From: Agapetus fuscipes
Lineage: Eukaryota; Arthropoda; Insecta; Trichoptera; Glossosomatidae
NCBI GenBank assembly: GCA_951799405.1
Contig: OX637350.1
Coordinates: 6,061,852-6,125,851, forward strand
Direction of reading: 5' to 3'
Length of the DNA stretch: 64,000 nucleotides
Every line of letters begins with the position of its first letter. The stretch's first letter is position 1. Below are positions 23,343 to 33,147 of this stretch, one piece after another. Below the pieces are notes generated by a model, which did not search any database, had not been told where the DNA came from, and was given only the letters and a program-made list of their open reading frames with translations. The position numbers and the translations under genes are program-made.

Positions 23343-23810
23343 CTCAAGCTTCACATCACTCCGCTGTTAAAAACACTACATTGGCTTCGTTTCCCGGAGA
23401 GGGTGGTCTACCGTGTTTGTGTGATGGTATATAAAGCCATCAATGGCTTGGCTCCACCTTATTTGACTGACATGATGTTGCCTGTTGAGATGGGTGTAAG
23501 GAGGCAGACACTCAGATCCGCGGGCGATGAAGTGGTCAATTTGGTTCAGCCACGCCGTCAGATTCGTACAAATTTTGGAGACCGCGCTTTCCGTGTTGCG
23601 GGTCCGGTGGAGTGGAACAGACTGCCACCCGGAGTGAAAAACTCCAAATCTATGGATGTATTTCGCGGAGCACTCAAGACACACCTATTTAGAAAGTCTG
23701 ATCCATGATCGGAGAGGGCCCTTGAGGTGTGACACACACAAAAACGGCGCTCTCTTATCATTTGTAATTTAAAATAAATTAGCCTGATATTATTATTATT
23801 ATTCACAAAA
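23343..23810 (+). pseudogene. L2/CR1-like LINE: C-terminal RT fragment plus 3' UTR
   Basis: One open frame from about 23343 to the stop at 23708 reads HITPLLKTLHWL..., then VYKAINGLAPPYL, NFGDRAFRVAGPVEWNRLPP and FRGALKTHLFRKSD. This is the conserved C-terminal tail of L2/CR1-type reverse transcriptases (HWLP..R, YKAL.G.APPYL, GDRAFS.A.P..WN.LP, FK..LKTHLF). The 3' UTR (23709-23810) contains a GAGAGGGCC...GGCGCTCTC stem, a GTGTG/CACAC inner hairpin, and a (ATT)n tail. The same tail is found on S1 SINEs. It is heavily 5' truncated. Confidence 0.85.
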
Positions 23811-24168
23811 AAAATTAAAACGTGCCTTTTCAGGAGCAGAAAAATTATACATATTTCAATTCAGAAGTTCACTAGCTACTAGCTATTTTATGAAATATAC
23901 CTGAAAATACTTTTCCATTAAAAATATTCTTGCTATTTTTTCAAAGCTCTGATTTTATATGGAACGATTTCATCAAAAACGTGACACAAGAAAGAGTAAT
24001 TAATAATTAATTTGTTGACACACATAAAATGTTATGTCAACTTTCATACTAATATTATGAAGAATCTGACTTCACATGGTTAGCGCCCGATGTGTAGGCA
24101 ACCATACAACACGCACAGCATTTACTTGACAACGTCCGCACCTTTATTTCCATACAATATCCAAGTAC

Positions 24169-24316
24169 AAAACATATCGTTTTACTCACTAAAAGCGTAA
24201 ACCAAAATATATAGAGAAACAACTACACTCACTTGAGGAGCTGCAGTATTTTCATATATTTTTTTGGAAAACGCTGTGTTTGAGTTTACAGGTAAAGTTG
24301 TATACTTGGAGTACAG
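24169..24316. mobile_element. family P palindromic MITE, copy 3
   Basis: ATCCAAGTACAAAACATATC and AAAGCGTAAACCAAAATATA pair with TATATTTTTTTGGAAAACGC, TGTGTTTGAGTTTACAGG and TATACTTGGAGTAC. Confidence 0.68.
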
Positions 24317-24599
24317 ATTTGTGTGTACACACACGGTCGGCCCAAGTGCCCATTAAAAAAGCTTTTCATTGGGATTTTTAAATTAATGAAATTTCATCAG
24401 CGAAATAAAGTTGTCCCACATAATTTCACGCTACGACATTCCATTAAAAATATAATAACGGATTTTTTCAGGAAATCATAACAATGCTAGTTATTAATGA
24501 TTTAATAACCAGGAAATTAAATGAAATGACTGCGATAAAATGTTGAGTACATTTTTTTACAAAAAAATGTTTAAAAAAAGTTGTGTGGAAATATTAGAA

Positions 24600-27500
24600 G
24601 TATGATTGCAAGATGCAAGATGGCGCCTTTGGCGACACAGCGTGTGCTGTCAGCTCCGCGATTGTTTTTTAAATAATAAATCAAATTAATTGTTTCGTGA
24701 AATAGTACATTTTAATTAATAATTAAGGATAAATTACAATTTTTTCTTAATCTATCATAACCCATAATACTCGTAATGAATGTAACGTTTTTGTGTAATT
24801 TGTGTTTTTAATTTGAATGACAAATAGTTTTTTTTTTTTTTTTTTGTGACAATATAATTTTGCGGATTAATAATTTTAAATTTTTGATGATAATATGATA
24901 TAAATATTTCAACTAATTTACTTTAAAGAATAATGGATTTTAATGCTGTGACCAATGGTTGTGACCGGTTAATGTGATAAAAATGATTTGTGTTCAAATT
25001 TTTTAGGCGAAAACGTTTGACTTTTTTAAAATAAAATTTAGTGAATTAAAACAGTGTATTATTTAATTAATTGTCAATATTTGATTTAAATTATTGGATT
25101 TTAACGTAATAATATAAATAATTTAATATAATTTAATAAATGGTGCGATCTTATACGACCAATGAACTCCTAAGTCTGAGAAGACATAGCCCTGTCTGTC
25201 ACATTGAAGTGAGCGATTGTGTGCGGAGGGTAGTGCAGGGGCAGGGAGGACATGTCGTGGATAGTGCTGGGGGGAGGAGGCGCAAGCGTGGCAGGCGGGC
25301 GGGACGTCGCCTGTACTGCAGGCCACCAGCTGACAACTGCGAGGACGGCGCTGCACAGCACGAGAGGGGGCGCGCAGAGACAGACAACCTCCGCCGCCCG
25401 GAAGCCGTGGGAGTGTCAAATGGCCTCTGTAGAGGCGTCAAAGCTGATTCTGTCAGGAAGGCTGAAGAAGTGTGCGAGCGACGAAAAGAATGCGTGAGAA
25501 GAAAGTATGCGAAGAAAGAGGAATGGAAGTTTGCAACGTGGAACGTGAGGGACTGGAATGACTGTAAAGAGAGGGAAATCTCAAATATTATGAAAGAGAG
25601 AGGAATAAAAGTTCTTTGTGTGACTCAGACGAAAATGATAGGAGATGGAGAAAAGGAAATGGTAAATGGTGAATTTTTTGTATGGTGTGGGGTGAAAGAT
25701 GGATACAAGAGACAGGGTGTAGGTGTTATCATTGATGAAAAAGCGAAAGGTTGTATTACTAAGTATGAAAGAGTCTCCCCGAGAATATTGTTAGTGAGAA
25801 TGAGATTTGGACGGATGAAAGTTCTACTGATTGCGTGCTACGCCCCAGTGGACTCGGAATGCAGGGTAGTGAAAGAAGAATTCTGGGAGAAAGTTAACAT
25901 TGTTATGAGACAGAAAGAAGAGAATGAAAGAACGATTCTACTAGGAGATTTTAATGGATGGGTAGGTATGAGACAAGATGATAGCGAGAATGTGGTAGGA
26001 CCGAGTGGTAAAGGTGTAGCCAATGATAACGGTAGAGCGCTAATAAGCCTATGTATGGAGCATAGACTCTTTACGTCGAATACCTGGTTCAACCACAAAA
26101 GTATACATTTGTATACGTGGCAGAACAGAGCGGGCAACCGTACAATTATTGACTACATCTGTGTGGATGAAAGAATGAGAGGGGATGTAAGAGACTCTCG
26201 AGTATACCGTGGAGCTGTGCTGAACACGGACCACTATTTGCTGTGCTCGAGAATAATGATAGGAGATGTAAAAAGAAGAGCACAAAAGGAATTGGTGAGT
26301 ATGAAGCGAATAAAAGTTGAAAAAATGAATGATGTAAGTATAAAAGAAAAGTACAAATGTGAGATGAATGAAAGACTTAACCACGATGAGTTAAAAAAAA
26401 CAAAAGAAGAAGGATGTGTTGAAAAAATGTGGTCAAAAATGAAAGAAAATATGATTGAATGTGCGAAATCTGTTTGTGGTGAAGCGAAGGTCTGTAAAAG
26501 AAGAGGTGATGCATGGTGGAATGACGAAGTGAGAGAAGCTATTGAACAGAAGAAGAATGCTTTTAATAGATGGCTGAATGATAGGAAAAATCAAGCTCTA
26601 GAAGAGATATATAAGCAAGCAAAACGAAGAGCCAAAACCGTCGTCTTTGAGAGTAAGATGAAAATAGAAAGTAAGGAAAATGAGAGAGCGCAGCAGAATT
26701 TCCTCACCAATAAAAAATCTTTCTGGAGCTGGGTACGTGATAAAAATGAAAGTCGCGGATCAACCACCCCAGGCATTAAAAACGCTGAGGGAATCTTGCT
26801 GTGGGACGAAAGTGATGTAAGGAAGAGATGGAATGAATATTTTAAAGATTTATATGGCCAGGGCGAAAGAGACTATTATGATGTTGAATATAATGACAGC
26901 GATGAAGAAATTGTGAAAGAGGATGTGATAATAAGTATAAAAGATCTGAAGAATGGAAAAGCTGCTGGAAATGATGGTGTGAATGCTGAGATGATCAAAT
27001 GTGCTGGGGAGTGCATGGTTGAATGGATGTTTGAACTGTGCAAGATGTGTGTGAAAGAGAGTAAAGTGCCGATGGACTGGAAAAAGGCGGTCATTGTTCC
27101 TATCTACAAAGGAAAAGGTGACAAAAAGGACTGCCAAAATTTCAGGCCCATCAGTCTTCTCAGCATAGCTGGTAAAGTATTGTGTAAGGTTCTCATAAGA
27201 AAAGTGAGACTGTCTACCGGTCATGGGGTTTCTGATATCCAGACTGGCTTTATGCCAGGAAGAGGGTGTGTAGACCAGATCTTCACTCTCAGACAGATTG
27301 TTGAAAAACATCTGGCTGTGGGTCGGAAGGTCTACACGGCTTTTGTGGATCTCGAGAAGGCTTTTGACTCGGTGGACAGAGGTATGATGTGGAAAGTACT
27401 CCTAAAGTACGGTGTGAACGGCAAGCTTCTGAATGGAATACGCGCCATCTATGAAAATAGTTTGGCGTGTGTAAGAGTGGATGGTAAATGTAGCGAATGG

Positions 27501-28500
27501 TTTGATGTTTACAAGGGAGTACGACAGGGGTGTGTAATGAGTCCGTGGTTATTTAACATAATCATGGACAATTGTATGAAAGAAGCAGAAATTTCTCATT
27601 ATGGTGTGAAAGTGGGTGAGACGAATGTTGGAGTTCTTCTCTATGCTGACGATGCCGTAGTGTTGGCTGATACAGCGGAGGAGCTCCAGATGATACTCAC
27701 CAAAATGAATGATGCTTTTAGTAAGAACGGTTTAAAAGTGAATGCCAGTAAGACGAAAGTATTAGTGTTTGACAGGACTGAGGAATGCGAGGAAATTGAG
27801 ATAAGACTGAATGAAACAAGAGTGGAGGTCGTGAAAGAATTTGATTATCTGGGAAGCAAGTTTGAGTCGAATGGGAAATTGACGAAAGAATTGGAAAAGC
27901 GTGCTAGTAGAGGAAGAAGTGTAATGGGAACGATTGGAAGAATTGCAAGAAATAGGAAACTTACGAAGAATATGAGATTGGCGGTCCACAATGGCATATT
28001 GGTTCCGACTTTGATGTATGGAAGTGAGGCGTGGACAGTTAATGAATGTGAGCTGAGTAAAGTATGTACGGTTGAAATGGCTTACCTGAGAGCAATGGCT
28101 GGAAAAACACTGAATGATAGAGTACGTAATGATTGGGTGATGAACGAGTGTGGTATAAAAGAGAATATGAGAATGAAAGTACAAAAAAGTACGATGAGAT
28201 GGTTCGGACATCTCGAAAGAATGGATGATGAACGAATAACGAAGAAAGTGTACAAAGGAAATGTCAGAGGAAAGCGCGGAAGGGGAAGGCCGAGGAAAGA
28301 ATGGTTAGACCAAATAGGTGAGATTGCGAAAGAATGGAACCTGCAGAGTGAAAATAAGAGAAGAGTTTGTATGAAAAAGGTGATGAATATTGAGGAAATG
28401 AAAGTGGTTTGTAAGGACAGAAAAAAGTGGAGGCGCATCTGCGGAGGTACCGGCCACCCCTAGTGGAACGGCGGCAGGATACAGTACAGTACAGTACAGA
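24600..28500 (+). mobile_element. APE-type non-LTR retrotransposon (LINE), nearly full length
   Basis: The element is built around a 1107-codon ORF and is richer in G on its sense strand than the surrounding AT-rich DNA. The 5' end is uncertain. A switch to GC-richer sequence near 24600 (a GATGCAAGATGGCGCC-like stretch) may be the start of a 5' UTR of about 540 bp. The 3' UTR is only about 37 bp and ends in a pentanucleotide tail (TACAG)n at 28478-28500. Such a simple-repeat tail, rather than poly(A), is typical of several LINE clades. A family A repeat follows with no spacer. The element is antisense to the Musashi-like host gene. Confidence 0.85.
25140..28463 (+). CDS. LINE ORF: AP endonuclease and reverse transcriptase polyprotein
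   Basis: This 1107-residue uninterrupted ORF is the enzyme of a non-LTR retrotransposon: it nicks target DNA and primes cDNA synthesis on the element RNA. Residues 1-128 are basic and Arg-rich and were not recognised. Residues about 129-370 form an exonuclease-endonuclease-phosphatase fold: WNVRDWN (134-140), ACYAPVDS (232-239), LLGDFNGWVG (267-276), IDYICVD (337-343), and NTDHYLL (362-368) carrying the catalytic DH pair. Residues about 600-880 are the reverse transcriptase: YKGKGDKKDCQNFRPISLLS, motif A AFVDLEKAFDSVD with Asp737, motif B GVRQGCVMSP (793-802), and the YADD box at 835-838. The C-terminus (GRGRPRKEWLDQI..., ending CKDRKKW) resembles proteins often annotated as 'craniofacial development protein 2-like' or endonuclease-reverse transcriptase in insects. 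The position usually held by the catalytic Glu (L-x-ETK) reads VTQTK with Gln163. No separate ORF1 was seen. The clade is RTE-like by general look but not fixed. Confidence 0.92.
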   Translation: MVRSYTTNELLSLRRHSPVCHIEVSDCVRRVVQGQGGHVVDSAGGRRRKRGRRAGRRLYCRPPADNCEDGAAQHERGRAETDNLRRPEAVGVSNGLCRGVKADSVRKAEEVCERRKECVRRKYAKKEEWKFATWNVRDWNDCKEREISNIMKERGIKVLCVTQTKMIGDGEKEMVNGEFFVWCGVKDGYKRQGVGVIIDEKAKGCITKYERVSPRILLVRMRFGRMKVLLIACYAPVDSECRVVKEEFWEKVNIVMRQKEENERTILLGDFNGWVGMRQDDSENVVGPSGKGVANDNGRALISLCMEHRLFTSNTWFNHKSIHLYTWQNRAGNRTIIDYICVDERMRGDVRDSRVYRGAVLNTDHYLLCSRIMIGDVKRRAQKELVSMKRIKVEKMNDVSIKEKYKCEMNERLNHDELKKTKEEGCVEKMWSKMKENMIECAKSVCGEAKVCKRRGDAWWNDEVREAIEQKKNAFNRWLNDRKNQALEEIYKQAKRRAKTVVFESKMKIESKENERAQQNFLTNKKSFWSWVRDKNESRGSTTPGIKNAEGILLWDESDVRKRWNEYFKDLYGQGERDYYDVEYNDSDEEIVKEDVIISIKDLKNGKAAGNDGVNAEMIKCAGECMVEWMFELCKMCVKESKVPMDWKKAVIVPIYKGKGDKKDCQNFRPISLLSIAGKVLCKVLIRKVRLSTGHGVSDIQTGFMPGRGCVDQIFTLRQIVEKHLAVGRKVYTAFVDLEKAFDSVDRGMMWKVLLKYGVNGKLLNGIRAIYENSLACVRVDGKCSEWFDVYKGVRQGCVMSPWLFNIIMDNCMKEAEISHYGVKVGETNVGVLLYADDAVVLADTAEELQMILTKMNDAFSKNGLKVNASKTKVLVFDRTEECEEIEIRLNETRVEVVKEFDYLGSKFESNGKLTKELEKRASRGRSVMGTIGRIARNRKLTKNMRLAVHNGILVPTLMYGSEAWTVNECELSKVCTVEMAYLRAMAGKTLNDRVRNDWVMNECGIKENMRMKVQKSTMRWFGHLERMDDERITKKVYKGNVRGKRGRGRPRKEWLDQIGEIAKEWNLQSENKRRVCMKKVMNIEEMKVVCKDRKKWRRICGGTGHP

Positions 28501-28752
28501 TTCCTTGACTGATAGGTTGGTATGCGGCTGACCACCCATACTGTAAAAAATGGTTCACTTTGCCAATGTCCCCACTGCTTCAGGAAAGGTCGGCAAGAGT
28601 TGCAGGGCTTATGTTCATTTGAGATTGGGTTTTTTATATTGTAGGTCCACATGCGGCATGTGTAAGCGCGAAAGTATGCATGTCTGCTTGTGGGAGTGCA
28701 TTTAATAAGAATCTCAAATGATACATATCTTTGCAGCTTAGATTTTAGATTG
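28501..28752 (+). mobile_element. family A repeat (A1) abutting the LINE tail
   Basis: It starts TTCCTTGACTGATAGGTTGG directly after the LINE (TACAG)n tail and ends CAGCTTAGATTTTAGATT. Same orientation as the LINE. Confidence 0.88.
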
Positions 28753-28769
28753 CGTGAAAAAAAACTTAC

Positions 28770-28940
28770 ACGTCCCTACAGGCTTACAGATTCATCCAGA
28801 TCATTTTCATCATTTCACTTTCACGCTGATGAAGCCCATCGTAGACAAGTGTGAAACATTCGAAAGTTCTTACTCCCACAGATCACGACAACAGATACTA
28901 GAAAGAAACCTTCCAGCAAGTCTATTTTTGTCAATTTTAT
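28770..28940 (+). repeat. dispersed repeat with CTGATGA...GAAAC words
   Basis: GCTGATGAAGCCCATCGTAG, ACAAGTGTGAAACATTCG and ATCACGACAACAGATACTAG are partly shared with 12213-12300. It lies between two family A copies. No product was recognised. Confidence 0.4.
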
Positions 28941-28943
28941 CAG

Positions 28944-29200
28944 TTCCTTGACTTATATGTTGGTATGCGGATGACCACCCATACTGTAAAAAATGGTTCA
29001 CTTTGCCAATGTCACCCCTCTTTCAGGGAAGGACGGCAAGAGTTGCAGGGCTTATGTTCATTTGAGATTGGGTTTTTATATTGTAGGCCCACATGCGGCA
29101 TGTGTTAGCGCGAAATTATACATGTCTGCTTGTGGGACTGCATTTAATATAAATCTTAAATGATATATTTCTTTGCAGCTTACATTAGATTAGATTAGAT
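28944..29200 (+). mobile_element. family A repeat (A1)
   Basis: Full-length copy, starting TTCCTTGACTTATATGTTGG and ending in TTAGATTAGATTAGAT. It lies about 190 bp after the previous copy in the same orientation. Confidence 0.87.
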
Positions 29201-29827
29201 CGAGATTTTATAAAAACTGATGTCTCATGATAATCTTAAAAAAGAGTAAACAATTCGCTAATTGGTTTTTGGAAAAAGTTTAATGCAAAATTTGCAAAAA
29301 AGATTACGTTAATATAATGCAGAAAGGTTACGAAAAATCAATGTACCAGGATGAAGTAATTTGTTAAAAAATATTTTTGTCTTTTGATATGATACTTCCA
29401 TTAAGCCTGTGAAAAAAATTCTGTGGCAGACTGCAAAAATATGAAAAGCGTATTAAATGCAGTGAGTGTGCAAATAATATATTTAGCTCAAAGAGATGTA
29501 GAAGGGGAAGAATCTCTTTTGAACGGGTTCAGACCAGGACAGCAGGAATTAGGAGATTAGTTAAATGTACGAGTTTTTTTTTTTTAATAAAAGGCGTAGT
29601 TATATCACGAGTTACATACATCAAGTTATTTATTTTCAAAAGAAGTGTGTGCTTTTATTGTTTTAAATATTTAGAAAAGGTAGTAAAAGTCATTTTCTGT
29701 GTTTCCTTGTATTCACATAATTTACAAAAAATGCTAAATTACCGTAATTGATTGTATATAACTCAAATAAAGTATTTTCTTGTAATAAAAGTTAAGGTTC
29801 ATCCTAAATCGTCCAACAAAAAGGGTG

Positions 29828-29875
29828 CCTTCTGAAAACGTTGGCTATGATGCGAGTAATATAAGTAAAACAATA
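29828..29875 (+). mobile_element. fragment of the hammerhead-like repeat
   Basis: TTCTGAAAACGTTGGCTATG, ATGCGAGTAATATAAGT parallels 56231-56270 and 51797-51845, strongly decayed. Confidence 0.35.
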
Positions 29876-29898
29876 TCTTTTTTTTTTATCTGAACGTG

Positions 29899-30200
29899 AC
29901 TAAGCTACACATACAGTGTAACTTTTTGCCGCGTTCTCCACGAAACGATCGCATGTGAACAGTAAAATCTATTTATTTTTACAGGTAAGGGGGGCGGCCT
30001 TACGCCAACCACTTCAGTTGCATAGCCAGTATCCCAGCTCGCTTGGGGGCAGGTATTCATTTCTTGTAAAGCTTATTATTTTGTGTTTGAAATAAACAAC
30101 GAAACGGGAAATTATTTCTGACACTCTCAGTGGGATTCGAGCTCGAGCCCTTGACACGGAATGCAAGCACTCTTTCAACTGAGCTATCTACCGGACTACT
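29899..30200 (-). mobile_element. S2 SINE, tRNA-derived
   Basis: On the minus strand the head is GATAGCTCAGTTGAAAGAGT (A box), followed by GGGCTCGAGCTCGAATCCC (B box). The body follows, then a tail module CTGTAAAAATAAATAGA ... CACATGCGATCG ... GTTACACTGTATGTGTAGCT. The tail module recurs alone at four other sites. Confidence 0.8.
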
Positions 30201-30481
30201 ACAATGAATCGATTTATAAATATCTCCCCATTTCCGCATCACATTAACTAAAATTCTCTAACATCAATTACTCTGTACTTATTACTAACCAATGACAACT
30301 GTCCACTCTCCACTTGACAATTGTTTGCTATCTCCATCTGTACGAGGCGTTAAGCAGATTTGCTTATGTTGGCTCCTCACCCCACCGCGCTGCCCTCCGC
30401 CCTGCGAGCATCACTTACAAAACGCAAATTAATAAAGGTGACTGCGGCGCGGCTGGTTTTATGATAATTACGAGTTGTCCC

Positions 30482-30540
30482 GAGGGGCGGGGGGGATGGG
30501 AAAAGGGGGGAAGAGTAAAGCTGGAAGGGGGGGGGGGGGT
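30482..30540. repeat. G-rich tract
   Basis: Repeated G-runs (GAGGGGCGGGGGGGATGGG and G13 near 30526-30538) have the spacing expected of a G-quadruplex-prone sequence on the plus strand. Confidence 0.7.
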
Positions 30541-30624
30541 ACCAAAAAGGCACTCTTGTCGGGAATAAGAGCAATTGTACAGCAAATATAGTTTGAGGTC
30601 CTTAAAATTGATTATTAAAATGAT

Positions 30625-30782
30625 TTTCCTTGACTTTTAGGGTGGTATGAGGCTGACCACCCATACTGTAAAAAAATGATTCGTAAAAAATGCGAAATTA
30701 TGCAAGTCTGCTTGTGGGAATGCATTTAATATGAATCTCAAATGATACAAATCTTTGCAGCTTAGATTTAGATTTAGATTAG
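30625..30782 (+). mobile_element. family A repeat (A1) with an internal deletion
   Basis: The 5' end (TTCCTTGACTTTTAGGGTGG) runs to TACTGTAAAAAAATGATTCG. It then jumps to the 3' portion AATGCGAAATTATGCAAGTC... and ends with TTAGATTTAGATTTAGATTA. About 110 bases of the centre are missing. Confidence 0.8.
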
Positions 30783-30865
30783 AACTACACGTGTTTGTTT
30801 GTGGGCATGCATTTGATATAAGCTTTAAATGTTAATATATCTTTTTTCAACTTAGATTATAACAG
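30783..30865 (+). mobile_element. family A repeat (A2), 3' fragment
   Basis: AACTACACGTGTTTGTTTGT, GGGCATGCATTTGATATAAG and CAACTTAGATTATA are the A2 3' end, joined directly to the preceding A1 copy. Confidence 0.7.
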
Positions 30866-31191
30866 ATCATAGACTTCTAAATCATTCCATACACAACAGT
30901 CTTTCAGATACGACAATCGAGCTTTCTGGAAGTAGAAAAAAATCCTTCTTACAATCAATTGATAGAGACATCCACTTCAAATTATTTTGTTAAGAGTCTT
31001 TCAATTAAAGTAAAATTTAGTGTCCAATTTTATTGCAAATTAAAGTTTTTGTCTCGCGATACGAAATTTCGTACAAAAATTATGTAATCACATTTTCGTA
31101 TTTTCTAGAAATCAAATAAAGATAACCTCATTCAAGAATTATGATAATGATTTTAAAGGCTACGATTTCTGCTTTATTTTCTAAATTGCCG

Positions 31192-31312
31192 GTAGTTTTA
31201 CATAAGCACCGAACCCCGACATCATATCTGACACCCTTAGTGGGGAGTGAACCTTAGACCTCTGGCAAGGACTGCAAACATTTTAGCAACTGAATTCTGG
31301 ACCGCACTCAAC
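31192..31312 (-). mobile_element. S2 SINE head, degenerate
   Basis: The plus strand reads ACCGAACCCCGACATCATAT, CTGACACCCTTAGTGGGGAG and GACCTCTGGCAAGGACTGCA. This is collinear with the complementary strand of the S2 heads at 22160 and 30120. Confidence 0.6.
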
Positions 31313-31586
31313 GTACCGAAAGTTTTTTGCTTTCGCTTTGCGTTTGCTTCCAATAAATGAGATTTTTACACCAAGATAAACTTGGTACTATGTATTTTCT
31401 TTGGCAGTAAATGAACTATAATATAATAATCCCTTTCAGGTGAGTACACATGAAAACGTCATAATAATTAGCACGAACCAACTGGCCACGAGCGCTTTAC
31501 ACTAAATACCCGCCATTTGTTGGGAGTACATTAAATTGTAATATTTAATACGGAGAGTCACGCACTAATCAGGGGTCCATTCAAAT

Positions 31587-32299
31587 TAGGGATGTTATGG
31601 ATATGAAATTTCGGATAGGGATATGGATAAAGATATTGCAGTTACATTATTTTGGTTACGGATATGGAAATTTAATTATTTCGGATATCCGATAGTTTCG
31701 AGTAGTTTAGGTTACAGATATTAAATTTTTAAGCAATTGACAAATGTTCTCTATAGTTTTATCTCGCTTACGCATCGATTGACATAAAGACCACTCAGAC
31801 GGAAGAACGAGACAGAGATAATTAATGAATTATTTTTTAAACTGTGTTTTTTACGCTGCATTACACGTGTTTTAGTACCTATGAGGCTGACCAGCCATAC
31901 TGTACAAAATGGTTCACTTTGCCAATGTCAACCCTGTGTCAGGGAAGGTCGGAAAAAGTTGTAGGGCTTATGTTCATTTGAGGTTTGGATTTTATTTGTA
32001 AGTACACATTCAGCATTTGTAAGCGCGAACTACACGTATTTGTTTGTGGACATGCATTTGAGAGCTTTAAATGAATATATCCTTGCAACTTAGATTATAG
32101 AGATTATGGATGGTTTTCAGTTTTTACTTGTTTGTTGAAAATCGACGGGCGAAAACGAAAACATGTCTCATTTAGATTCCACCATTATTCGAAACTATCC
32201 GAAAAAAATATTTCAGTTTCGGTTACGGATACGGATATTATTTTTATTTCGGATATCCGCTAGTTTCGGATATGGATAAGGATATCCATAACATCCCTG
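31587..32299. mobile_element. hAT-like non-autonomous element with 8-bp TSD, hit by family A
   Basis: Perfect 8-bp flanking duplications ATTCAAAT lie at 31579-31586 and 32300-32307. The ends are TAGGGATGTTATGGATAT and ATATCCATAACATCCCTG, inverted repeats of each other. Subterminal GGATATGG/CGGATATCC words repeat many times. An 8-bp TSD and a (T/C)AGGG end suggest hAT. The centre holds a family A2 insertion. Confidence 0.82.
31875..32104 (+). mobile_element. family A repeat (A2) nested in a hAT-like element
   Basis: TATGAGGCTGACCAGCCATA, AATGGTTCACTTTGCCAATG, GAGGTTTGGATTTTATTTG and TTGCAACTTAGATTATAGAG are the A2 type. The first about 20 bases of the family are missing. Confidence 0.82.
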
Positions 32300-32565
32300 A
32301 TTCAAATAACCCGAATCGCCAGTATGTGACTCGTACGATATCCATTTGAATAATGTTGACAATCCACCAAATTATACCTCCGAGGGTTGTTATTTTTTAT
32401 TACGCTTACTTAATATTTTATTGCCATCGGAGTTTTTAAAGAAAGTTTTAGCGATAAAGCATTATGGTGTTTTTCACTCTTTCGTGGAAAATTTCTAGAA
32501 TTTTGTGTGATTACAGTATAATCACTTTCAAACGACTGACCTAAAACAGTAAGACATTAAAATGT

Positions 32566-32660
32566 CAGCTATGGCCGAGCGGACATGGCAGCAGCTTATC
32601 TGGCGTATTTGAAATAAAAATACATAGACAGGTTTTGAGGTCCATAAGTCACCTTGAGGA
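32566..32660 (+). mobile_element. S4 SINE head, second copy
   Basis: CAGCTATGGCCGAGCGGACA and GGCGTATTTGAAATAAAAA match the head at 19738. The B-box region (AGGTTTTGAGGTCC) is degenerate. Confidence 0.55.
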
Positions 32661-32725
32661 TAGCTTTCATCATGAGTTTACAGTTGTCATTGATAACATC
32701 ATTATCCCTGTTTCTCTTCACGATT

Positions 32726-32836
32726 CCTATTTCAGGAAAGGTCGGCAAGAGTTGCAGGGCTTATGTTCATTTGAGATTGGGTTTTTTATATTGTAGTTCC
32801 ACATGCCACAATAGAGGTGTTAGCGCGAACTTATAC
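32726..32836 (+). mobile_element. family A repeat (A1), left part, split by repeat R
   Basis: TATTTCAGGAAAGGTCGGCA runs to GTTAGCGCGAACTTATACA. The 5' about 80 bases are absent. Confidence 0.75.
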
Positions 32837-33147
32837 AGATTTAAATTATTATTATTATTATTTCGTATTATGTGTATCATTATTCACGCTACTCGTGATC
32901 TAGCAACAATCCCACAAGGAGTGCCACCCGAGGTATGCTATTAGCTTCAGTAACATCGAACCATTTACTTTTAGAGTCATGGGCACGCTTCTGACCTAGA
33001 GGTTCTTGTTTTTTCGTGCCGTTGCTTTCACTTCACGGGAAGGCCTTTCGCCACTTGAGAAAATATAAAGCTTTGCATGAGCGTCCATGTGCTGTGGGTC
33101 CTTCTGACACATACATACAGGACGGGTACGAGGAGGGTTTGAGCATG
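32837..33147 (-). mobile_element. repeat R (SINE-like, 3' AAT tail) inserted in a family A copy
   Basis: Read on the minus strand it begins GCTCAAACCCTCCTCGTACC, passes through TGTATGTATGTGTCAGAAGG, and ends in (AAT)n at 32853-32870. A second copy starts at 12728. The insertion splits family A between ACTTATACA and CATGTCTCC. Confidence 0.65.

Noticed and set aside
26850..27311. 153-codon minus-strand frame and other antisense frames over 25.1-28.6 kb
   Set aside because: Shadows of the LINE ORF, low in complexity and without domains.
28501..28752. Family A as the 3' UTR of the LINE
   Set aside because: The LINE already ends in a (TACAG)n tail, LINE ends at 8490 and 20656 lack family A, and one family A copy interrupts LINE codons.
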